From assembly GCA_005884255.1 (NCBI GenBank), contig VBDL01000297.1, forward strand, positions 1 through 11,796: a stretch of 11,796 nucleotides of DNA, read 5' to 3'. A program made the translations under genes and the position numbers. The notes beneath the pieces are model-generated. The model was not told the origin of the DNA. It worked only from the letters and a program-made list of their open reading frames with translations, and did not search any database. The DNA comes from Betaproteobacteria bacterium (GTDB lineage: Bacteria > Pseudomonadota > Gammaproteobacteria > Burkholderiales > Burkholderiaceae_C). Below are positions 6,388-11,796 of the stretch, one piece after another; the stretch's first letter is position 1; each line of letters opens with the position of its first letter.

Positions 6388-6460
6388 CCGCGGATCCGGC
6401 TCCGCCGGTCCGCCGCTGTCGGCCCCTCGAGGGGGCGGCCGAAGGCCGTAGGGGGTGGGC
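6388..6460. repeat. Dispersed GC-rich hairpin repeat, copy 2 (terminator-like, after lplT)
   Basis: This lies directly after the lplT stop on the minus strand. It begins with 27 bases identical to copy 1 (6388-6414), then a dyad CCCC-TCGA-GGGG. The hairpin CGGCC-GAA-GGCCG (6436-6448) follows, then TAGGGGGTGGG. Compared with copy 1 the short stem has a different sequence but still pairs, and the loop is the same. In the lplT transcript it gives a C-UUCG-G tetraloop. Confidence 0.7.
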
Positions 6461-6462
6461 CA

Positions 6463-7740
6463 TCAGTGGCGATCGCTGCGCGCGATGGCGAGCAGCCGCT
6501 CGACCTCCTCGCGGTGCTCGATGGTGTTGCGCTGGTGCCAGCGCCGGATCAGCCACATCGTGGCCGCCACCACCAACCCGAACAGCGTGATCGCGCCGTA
6601 GGCCGACATGCCCAGCCGCGTCATGCCGGTGTAGAAGGCGCCGAAGCCGAGGATGGCGGCCTGCTCGTTGAAGTTCTGCACGGCAATCGAGCGGCCGGCG
6701 CCCATCAGGTTGTGGCCACGGTGCTGCAGCAGCGCATTCATCGGCACCACCATGTAGCCGCCGATCGCGCCGAGCACGATCAGAAACGGCGCGGCCAGCG
6801 CGGCATGGTGGATGACGTTCATCAGGATCACCAGCACGCCCATCGCCATGCCCAGCGGGATGACGCCGGTGGCGCGGTCCAGCCGCATCGCCATCGACGC
6901 GAGCACCGCGCCGGCCGCGGTGCCGATGGCCACCACGCCGACCAGCGACGAGGCCTGCGTGGTGCCGTAGCCGAGCGCCACCGCGGCCCAGGCGAGCACG
7001 ATGTACCGCAGGTTGCCCGACACGCCCCAGAACAGCGTCGTCGTGGCCAGCGAGATCTGCCCCAGCTTGTCGGCCCACAGCCGCGCATTGCAGGTGGAGA
7101 AGTCGCGCACCAGCGTCGGGATGTTGCCGGTGAGCGGCTGCAGCGGCGCCTCGGTGCGCGGAATGTAGAGGTTGAAGATCGCCGCGGCGACGTACAGCGC
7201 GACGATCACCGCGATCGCCGCCTCGGGCGGCGTGTCGATGCCGGTGTCGATCCACGGGAAGTCGATATGCAGCAGCATCGTCGCGATCTTCGGCCCGATC
7301 AGCTGGCCGCCGAGCAGCACGCCGAGGATGATCGACGCGATCGTCAGCCCTTCGATCCAGCCGTTGGCCTTGACCAGCTGCGACGGCGGCAGCAGCTCGG
7401 TGAGGATGCCGTACTTGGCCGGCGAATACGCCGCGGCGCCGAGGCCCACCACCGCATAGGCGAGCAGCGGGTGCAGGCCGAACAGCATCATGCCGCAGCC
7501 CACCACCTTGATCGCGTTGGAGACGAACATCACCTTGCCCTTGGGCACGGCGTCGGCGAAGGCCCCCACCAGCGGCGCGAGCACCACGTAGAACAGCGCG
7601 AACATCGGCACCAATGCGGCGCGCTGCCATTCGGCCTGGCCGCTGCTTCTCAGCAGCTCGACGGCGGCGACGAACAGCGCGTTGTCGGCCAGCGAGCTGA
7701 AGAACTGCGCCGACATGATGGTGTAAAAGCCTCGTTTCAT
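6463..7740 (-). CDS. lplT: Lysophospholipid transporter LplT (MFS family)
   Basis: The 425-residue membrane protein starts MKRGFYTIMSAQFFSSLADN, the typical LplT opening, and has about twelve hydrophobic segments. An MFS motif-A-like loop follows the second helix (GAFADAVPKGK). Other family-like stretches are AAYSPAKYGILTELLPPSQL, NGWIEGLTI and GAGRSIAVQNFNEQ. In enterobacteria LplT flips lysophospholipids across the inner membrane for re-acylation by Aas. No acyltransferase domain is fused here and no aas gene is in the window. The frame stays open upstream, but the ATG at 7738-7740 fits the family start; its ribosome-binding site is weak. It is divergent from alr with 117 nt between, an arrangement I associate with Burkholderiales. 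Confidence 0.9.
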   Translation of the reverse strand: MKRGFYTIMSAQFFSSLADNALFVAAVELLRSSGQAEWQRAALVPMFALFYVVLAPLVGAFADAVPKGKVMFVSNAIKVVGCGMMLFGLHPLLAYAVVGLGAAAYSPAKYGILTELLPPSQLVKANGWIEGLTIASIILGVLLGGQLIGPKIATMLLHIDFPWIDTGIDTPPEAAIAVIVALYVAAAIFNLYIPRTEAPLQPLTGNIPTLVRDFSTCNARLWADKLGQISLATTTLFWGVSGNLRYIVLAWAAVALGYGTTQASSLVGVVAIGTAAGAVLASMAMRLDRATGVIPLGMAMGVLVILMNVIHHAALAAPFLIVLGAIGGYMVVPMNALLQHRGHNLMGAGRSIAVQNFNEQAAILGFGAFYTGMTRLGMSAYGAITLFGLVVAATMWLIRRWHQRNTIEHREEVERLLAIARSDRH

Positions 7741-7797
7741 GCGCTGTCGCGGCGCGCGCCAAAGTGCCGGCGAGTGTCTCCTTCTGGGGCGAGCGGG

Positions 7798-7825
7798 TTT
7801 ATAGCATGCGTCCCGTATGGTGAAA
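7798..7825 (-). promoter_or_regulatory. Possible lplT promoter
   Basis: On the minus strand TTTCAC (7820-7825) and TATAAA (7798-7803) are separated by 16 nt, about 58 nt upstream of the lplT ATG. The -10-like hexamer is good, the -35-like one weak. The 7741-7857 gap must hold promoters for both divergent genes. No convincing plus-strand pair for alr was found. Confidence 0.25.
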
Positions 7826-7857
7826 GATTCGGCGGGGCGGCTGGCAGAATGAATTCC

Positions 7858-8952
7858 ATGCCGCGCCCCATCGAAGCCCTGATCCATTCCGAAGCCCTGA
7901 CGCACAACCTGAAGCGTGCCCGCGAGTGCGCACCGGACGCCAAGGTGTGGGCCGTGGTCAAGGCCAATGCCTATGGCCACGGCATCGAACGCGTCTACGA
8001 GGCGATGCGCGGCGCCGACGGTTTTGCGTTGCTCGATCTGAGCGAGGCCGAGCGCGTGCGCGCGCTCGGTTGGCGCGGCCCGATCCTGCTGCTCGAAGGC
8101 GCCTTCGAGGCGCGCGACCTCGAGCTGTGCTCACGCCTGAACCTGTGGCACGTGGTGCACTGCGAGGCGCAGATCGACTGGCTGGCGATGCACAAGACGC
8201 ACCAGCCGCATCGCGTATTCCTCAAGATGAACAGCGGCATGAACCGCCTGGGCTTCACGCCCACCGCGTTCCGCGCCGCGTGGACGCGCCTGAACGCGCT
8301 GCCGCAGGTCGACGAGATCTCGCTGATGACGCACTTCTCCGATGCCGATGGCGAACGCGGCATCGCGCACCAGGTAGCGGTGTTCGACGCGGCGACGCGC
8401 GACCTGCCCGGCGAGCGCTCCTTGAGCAACAGCGCTGCGACGCTGCGCCACTGTGCGGCGGCCAACGTGCGTGCCGACTGGGTGCGCGCCGGCATCATGA
8501 GCTATGGCAGCGCGCCGGACTTCCCAGAGCACGACATCGCGCACTGGAAGTTGAAGCCCGCGATGACCCTGCGCTCCAAGCTCATCGGCACGCAGGAGCT
8601 GCAGCCGGGCGACAGCATCGGCTACGGCAGCGCGTTCACCGCGGAACATCGACTGCGCATCGGCATCGTCGCCTGCGGTTATGCCGACGGCTACCCGCGC
8701 CACTGCCCGACCGGCACGCCGGTGCTCGTCGAAGGCGTGCGCACGCGCACTCTCGGCCGCGTGTCGATGGACATGCTGGCGGTGGACCTGTCGCCGATGC
8801 CCACGGCGCAGATCGGCAGCGAGGTCACGCTGTGGGGCGTCGGGCCGCACGGTGAAGTGCTGAGCATCGACGAAGTGGCACGCAGCGCGGGCACCATCGG
8901 CTACGAGCTGATGTGTGCGTTGGCGCAGCGAGTGCCTGTGACGGTCTTGTAG
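7858..8952 (+). CDS. alr: Alanine racemase
   Basis: The 364-residue protein (MPRPIEALIHSEALTHNLKR) interconverts L- and D-alanine for peptidoglycan. The PLP lysine is Lys35 in WAVVKANAYGHG, and the opposing catalytic tyrosine is Tyr256 in DSIGYGSAF; both match the E. coli pair offset by one. RVFLKMNSGMNRLGF, GYADGYPR, and GRVSMDM are also present, so both the TIM-barrel and the C-terminal beta domain are complete. An ATG three codons upstream (7849) is an alternative start; neither has a strong ribosome-binding site. It is divergent from lplT and convergent with the MocR gene. The TAG stop lies inside the left arm of the 21-bp inverted repeat that follows. Confidence 0.95.
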   Translation: MPRPIEALIHSEALTHNLKRARECAPDAKVWAVVKANAYGHGIERVYEAMRGADGFALLDLSEAERVRALGWRGPILLLEGAFEARDLELCSRLNLWHVVHCEAQIDWLAMHKTHQPHRVFLKMNSGMNRLGFTPTAFRAAWTRLNALPQVDEISLMTHFSDADGERGIAHQVAVFDAATRDLPGERSLSNSAATLRHCAAANVRADWVRAGIMSYGSAPDFPEHDIAHWKLKPAMTLRSKLIGTQELQPGDSIGYGSAFTAEHRLRIGIVACGYADGYPRHCPTGTPVLVEGVRTRTLGRVSMDMLAVDLSPMPTAQIGSEVTLWGVGPHGEVLSIDEVARSAGTIGYELMCALAQRVPVTVL

Positions 8953-9014
8953 GGTGGGCTTCAGCCCACCTCGGCGATCTGCCCCGGCCGTTCGTGGGCT
9001 GAAGCCCACCCTAC
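8949..9014. repeat. 21-bp inverted repeat between convergent alr and MocR genes
   Basis: Perfect 21-bp arms (8949-8969 and 8994-9014) begin with GTAGGGTGGGC and flank a 24-nt centre. Each arm is itself a hairpin (GTGGGC-TTCA-GCCCAC), so the unit can form either one long stem or two short ones. It contains the alr stop and part of the corrected MocR reading frame including its stop. It is either a bidirectional terminator without a T-tract or, more likely, an inverted pair of REP-like repeats. Confidence 0.75.
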
Positions 9015-10449
9015 GGGAGCCGCTGCCACGGGCCGCTCGGCCAGGCGCATCACGATCTGCCCCAGCTTGCGCATCGCCGCATCCAGCTTCGCCGACCACG
9101 GGTCGCCGTACTGCAAGCGGATGAAGTGGTCGAACCGCCGGCTGATGCTGAAGGACGCCGATGTGCTCCAGCCGCGCCAGCGCGAACACCTCGCGCGAAT
9201 CGACGTGCCGCGGCAGCTCGATCCACAGCAGCAGCCCACCCTGCGGCACGGATAACCGGCAGCCCGCGGGGAAGTAGCGCGCCACCGCGTCGGCCATCTG
9301 GTGCGCCTGCGTCTTCAGCGCGGCGCGCAGGCGGCGCAGATGGTGGTCGTAGCCGCCGTCGCGGATGAACTGCGCCAGCACCTCCTGCTGCAGCATCGGG
9401 CAAGCCATCGACGTGCGCGTCTTCAGCGCCTTCGTCTTGAGGAAATGCCGGCCCGCCGCGACCCAGCCGATGCGGTAGCCGGGCGCTACCGTCTTCGTGA
9501 AGGCCGAGCACAGGATCACGTCGCCCTGCGGGTCGAAGCTGCGCAGCACCGAAGGCCGCTGCTCGCCGAAATACAGCTCGCCGTAGATATCGCTCTCGAT
9601 CAGCGCGATGCCGCGCTCGCGCATCATCTGCACCACCCGCCGCTTGTGCTCCTCGGGCATCAGGCTGCCGCCGGGGTTGGGGAAGTTGGGCAGCAGCACG
9701 CAGGCCTTCACGGCGCTTGGTGTCTCCGTGGCGAAATCCAGCGCCTCCAGCGAGATGCCGGTGCGCGGATGGCTCGGGATCTCGAGCGCCTTCATGCCCA
9801 GGCTCTCGATCGACTGCAGCAGGTGGAAGTAGGTCGGCGCCTCCACGATGATGGTGTCACCCGGGCCGGCCACCGACTTCAGCGCGAGGTACATCGCCTC
9901 CATGCCGCCGTTGGTGATGACGATTTCCTCTGGCCGCAGCTGCACGCCGGAGCTCATCGCGCGGCGCGCGATCTCCTGGCGCAGCGTCGGGCTGCCGCTC
10001 ATGTGGTACTGCGTCGCGTATTCGGGATGGCGGCGGTTGATGCTCGCCAGCAGATGCTGCAGCTTGGCTTCGGGCAGCAGCGAGCGCGCCGGCGCGGCAT
10101 TGAACGACGGCACCGCCTGCGGGTCCTCGATCATCATCAGCAGCTCGTGCAGCACCTGGTCCATGCTGACGAAGGACGCGCCCTCGATGCTCAGATCGAA
10201 CTGCGGCTCGGGCAGCGCCGGCGCGCGCGGCGCGACGAAGTAGCCCGACTTGGGCCGCGCCTCGACAACGCCGCGGTTCTCCAGCCAGCGAAACGCCTGC
10301 AAGGCCGTGGTCAGGCTCACGCCATGCTGGTGGCTCAGTTGCCGCACCGAGGGCAGCCGGTCACCCGCCCGCAGCGCACCGCTCGCGATGGCCGCTTCGA
10401 GCTGGCCCGCGATGCGTTGGTACAGAGGCAACTCGGCGTGCGCTTCCAT
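8961..10449 (-). pseudogene. MocR-type GntR/aminotransferase-fold regulator, frameshifted near C-terminus
   Basis: The N-terminal GntR winged helix (about 5-72: PLYQRIAGQLEAAIASGALR, then RLPSVRQLSHQHGVSLTTAL) is joined to a class I aminotransferase-like domain (about 110 onward). PLP-site features are NGGMEAMYLAL, LPNFPNPGG, SDIYGELYF and the Schiff-base Lys319 in SAFTKTVAPGYRIGW. The frame is good to LEHIGV (residue 432, about 9155). Similarity then resumes in a second frame with SFSISRRFDHFIRLQYGDPW and runs to 8961. About 14 nt appear missing, covering the family's V-A-P-G-x-x-F segment. As written, the protein loses the Arg in FIRL that holds the substrate or ligand carboxylate and instead runs on into the antisense of alr. 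It is divergent from a DUF2917 gene across a probable operator array. MocR proteins usually regulate a divergent neighbour in response to PLP or an amino compound. Confidence 0.88.
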
Positions 10450-10482
10450 GAATCCATTGTGACGGTCAACGCTCGCCGCGTA

Positions 10483-10543
10483 CCAGCACAGATGTGCTTC
10501 TCAAGTGCCAATACAGAGGGTCGTGCGAAGCCATCTGTGCTGC
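10483..10543. promoter_or_regulatory. Probable MocR operator array
   Basis: Three related half-sites lie upstream of the MocR gene: CCAGCACAGATG (10483-10494), CCAATACAGAGG (10508-10519, same orientation, 25 nt on), and the inverse CATCTGTGCTG (10532-10542). The first and third match over 11 bp as an inverted repeat. MocR regulators typically bind paired repeats in the shared intergenic region, so this is the likely autoregulation and target site (inference). Confidence 0.5.
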
Positions 10544-10566
10544 TGCAGTTTGGGCAGCGCTGGCTC

Positions 10567-10593
10567 TGTCGGCAAAACGCTCTGTTGCCGACA
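10567..10593. promoter_or_regulatory. 9-bp perfect inverted repeat upstream of the DUF2917 gene
   Basis: TGTCGGCAA (10567-10575) and TTGCCGACA (10585-10593) flank a 9-nt centre containing CTCTG. The repeat is 29 nt before the DUF2917 ATG and is flanked by direct TGGCTC repeats (10561-10566 and 10595-10600). It could be an operator or a hairpin in the 5' leader. Confidence 0.4.
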
Positions 10594-10621
10594 CTGGCTC
10601 CCCAATGCAGGAGTGCGAACC

Positions 10622-10939
10622 ATGCTGAAGTTTCAAAGCCCGGTGGTGCTGCAGTTGCAGGACGGCGAGCTGCTGTCGGTCGAGGCCGTGTGGTTGAGCG
10701 TCGTGCGCGGCCGCGTGTGGGTGACGCAGGCGCACGACCCGGACGACCATTTCCTCCACGGCGGCCAGGCGATCCGCTTGCCCGCCGGGGCCCGCGCGCT
10801 GGTCGGCGCCGAAGGGCCGGCGCAGGTGTCGCTGGTGGCCGCGCCGTCGTGGTGGCAGGCGCTGCGCCGCGAGGCCTCAAAATGGGGGCCTCGCTTCACT
10901 GCCCGGCGCCCCTCATGGATCTCCCCGCCCACCAACTGA
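10622..10939 (+). CDS. DUF2917 domain protein
   Basis: The 105-residue product has the DUF2917 core: VWLSVVRGRVWVTQAHDPDD, then HFLHGGQAIRLPAGARALV and an AQVSLVAA segment (about 20-74), a small beta-rich cupin-like unit of unknown biochemical role. The start ATG at 10622 is supported by GGAG 9 nt upstream. The domain ends near residue 75. A tryptophan- and arginine-rich tail continues to a TGA 25 nt inside the thioesterase gene, in another frame. It is divergent from the MocR gene, with operator-like repeats between, so it is the obvious candidate target of that regulator (inference). No catalytic residues can be named. Confidence 0.8.
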   Translation: MLKFQSPVVLQLQDGELLSVEAVWLSVVRGRVWVTQAHDPDDHFLHGGQAIRLPAGARALVGAEGPAQVSLVAAPSWWQALRREASKWGPRFTARRPSWISPPTN

Positions 10940-11400
10940 CGATGACCGTGCTGATGACGCCGGACACCGCGAACTTCGCGGGCAATGTGCACGGCGGCAC
11001 GATCCTCAAACTGCTCGACCAGGTGGCCTACGCCTGCGCCAGCCGCTATGCGGGGCGCTACGTGGTCACCCTGAGCGTCGACCAGGTGATGTTCCGCCAG
11101 CCCGTGCACGTCGGCGACCTGGTCACCTTCCTCGCCGCGGTGAACCACACCGGCACCTCGTCGATGGAGATCGGCATCAAGGTGCTGGCGGAGAACATCC
11201 GCACGCAGGAAGTGCGGCACGTCAACAGCTGCTTCTTCACGATGGTGGCCGTGGACGACGAGCGCAAGCCCGCACCGGTGCCGCCGCTGCGCCCCTTCAC
11301 GCCGGATGAGCGCCGCCGCTACGAGGCGGCCAAGGTGCGCAAGCAGTTGCGCCAGGAGATGGAACAGCGGCTGCAGGCGACGCGGCACGACGGTGTCTAG
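10915..11400 (+). CDS. Acyl-CoA thioesterase (hotdog fold, YciA/BACH-like)
   Basis: The 161-residue single-hotdog protein hydrolyses acyl-CoAs to free acid and CoA. The core reads LTMTVLMTPDTANFAGNVHG, then GTILKLLDQVAYACASRYAG and VVTLSVDQVMFRQPVHVGDL, with Asn24 and Asp35 in the positions of the catalytic pair in YciA-like enzymes. The C-terminus (about 128-157) is a charged helix common in the family. A second in-frame ATG at 10882 would add 11 residues. I prefer 10915, since the family usually starts just before QLTMTVLMTPD. It overlaps the DUF2917 gene by 25 nt and the arfB-like start by 8 nt, suggesting one transcript with coupled translation. Substrate chain length is not readable. Confidence 0.92.
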   Translation: MDLPAHQLTMTVLMTPDTANFAGNVHGGTILKLLDQVAYACASRYAGRYVVTLSVDQVMFRQPVHVGDLVTFLAAVNHTGTSSMEIGIKVLAENIRTQEVRHVNSCFFTMVAVDDERKPAPVPPLRPFTPDERRRYEAAKVRKQLRQEMEQRLQATRHDGV

Positions 11401-11745
11401 CCTGAAGATCCACGAGCGCGAGGTCGAGTGGACGGCCGTGCGCTCGCAGGGCGCGGGCGGCCAGAACGTCAACAAGGTGTCGAGCGCGGTGCAGCTGCGC
11501 TTCGACATCCCGATTCGCGCATCACCGATGATGGCGTGGTCGTCATCAAGGCGCAGACGCAGCGCAGCCAGCCGATGAACCGCGCCGACGCGATGGGTCG
11601 GCTGCAGGCGCTGGTCGACAGCGTGGCTCACGCGCCGCGCAAGCGCATCGCGACGAAGCCGACGCGCGCGTCGAAGGAACGCCGCGTCGAAGCCAAGACG
11701 CACCGCGGCGCGATCAAGGCCGGGCGGCGCGCGCCCTTCGAATGA
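11393..11745 (+). pseudogene. arfB: ArfB/YaeJ-like ribosome-rescue hydrolase, internally deleted and frameshifted
   Basis: ArfB frees stalled ribosomes by hydrolysing peptidyl-tRNA with a GGQ motif and a basic C-terminal tail that sits in the mRNA channel. A GTG at 11393 overlaps the thioesterase stop. The first frame gives SSLKIHEREVEWTAVRSQGA, then GGQNVNKVSSAVQLRFDI, ending about 11509. The second frame resumes at 11512 with DSRITDDGVVVIKAQTQRSQ and ends with the basic tail (RKRIATKPTRASKERRVEAK, then a KAGRRAPFE end). Compared with the ~140-residue family, about 49 nt are missing, covering the ASSLPE...RLLAL helix between FDI and DSRI. As written the product loses both the helix and the tail. 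Identity is firm from the GGQ region and the tail. Confidence 0.88.
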
Positions 11746-11748
11746 GCC

Positions 11749-11796
11749 TCAACCCGCCCGCTTGAACATCGCCAGCAGCGCGCCGGCGAACACGAA
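11749..11796 (-). CDS. C-terminal end of a probable membrane protein (runs off the right edge)
   Basis: A minus-strand frame enters at the window edge and ends at TGA (complement of 11749-11751). It encodes FVFAGALLAMFKRAG, a hydrophobic stretch followed by a short positive tail, typical of a last transmembrane helix with a cytoplasmic end. It is convergent with the arfB-like gene, 3 nt from its stop. Fifteen residues are too few to name a family. Confidence 0.35.
   Translation of the reverse strand, partial: FVFAGALLAMFKRAG

Noticed and set aside
6373..7857. Very long plus-strand open frame running antisense to lplT into the alr gene
   Set aside because: Its translation is rich in His, Arg and Gln with no domain, whereas the minus strand gives a complete LplT. 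It is a GC-bias shadow that merely joins the alr frame.
8131..8960. Extension of the MocR frame through the antisense strand of alr (apparent 772-residue fusion)
   Set aside because: The extra sequence is a shadow of alr. The family C-terminus continues in the other frame and ends at 8961, so this is a frameshift consequence, not a fusion protein.
9150..9160. Programmed ribosomal frameshift in the MocR gene
   Set aside because: There is no slippery heptamer or following pseudoknot signal, and about 14 nt of conserved coding sequence are missing, which a frameshift cannot supply.
9301..10900. Long plus-strand frame antisense to the MocR gene leading into the thioesterase
   Set aside because: No recognisable domain before the thioesterase start. 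The minus strand carries clear GntR and aminotransferase motifs.

Overview
The window looks like chromosomal DNA from a high-GC betaproteobacterium, most likely a Burkholderiales member of the Rubrivivax/Leptothrix/Comamonadaceae kind. That placement is an inference. It rests on the very high GC, the lplT-alr pairing, the DUF2917 gene next to a MocR regulator, and GC-rich hairpin repeats ending in CCCACCCCC that are common between genes in that order. Most of it is a housekeeping and regulatory neighbourhood with short intergenic gaps, not a large mobile island.

Layout. 1-1424: two small minus-strand genes of unknown function, divergent from a LysR regulator, with two perfect palindromes between them. 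1427-2325: remnants of a DUF692 (MNIO, BufB/HvfB-like) and DUF2063 (BufC/HvfC-like) pair. The first lacks its N-terminus and the second its C-terminus. 2325-2556: two inverted copies of a structured repeat whose stems differ in sequence but keep pairing. 2589-3778: an aspartate/aromatic aminotransferase broken by a small deletion. 3906-4388: a thioredoxin-type glutathione peroxidase. 4502-6319: a tandem pseudo-receiver/receiver protein convergent with a GAF-GGDEF protein whose catalytic motif is lost but whose c-di-GMP inhibitory-site motif remains. 6463-8952: the lysophospholipid transporter LplT divergent from alanine racemase Alr. 8961-10449: a MocR-type regulator with a frameshift near its C-terminus. 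10483-10593: a probable operator array. 10622-11745: overlapping genes for a DUF2917 protein, a hotdog acyl-CoA thioesterase and an ArfB-like ribosome-rescue factor, the last also broken by an internal deletion. The last 48 bases look like the end of a minus-strand membrane protein gene.

Three things stand out. First, the repeat pair at 2325-2556 has fixed unpaired segments and linker lengths but different stem sequences, the pattern expected of a structured RNA or a folded single-stranded DNA substrate. It abuts exactly the point where DUF692 homology stops. Second, three otherwise well-conserved genes (aminotransferase, MocR, ArfB) each carry one small out-of-frame deletion in a conserved segment. 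This means either real decay or a systematic sequencing/assembly fault. Third, the GGDEF protein looks like a c-di-GMP receptor rather than a synthase. I see no CRISPR array, tRNA, rRNA, transposase or phage gene, and no gene-free stretch longer than 300 bases.
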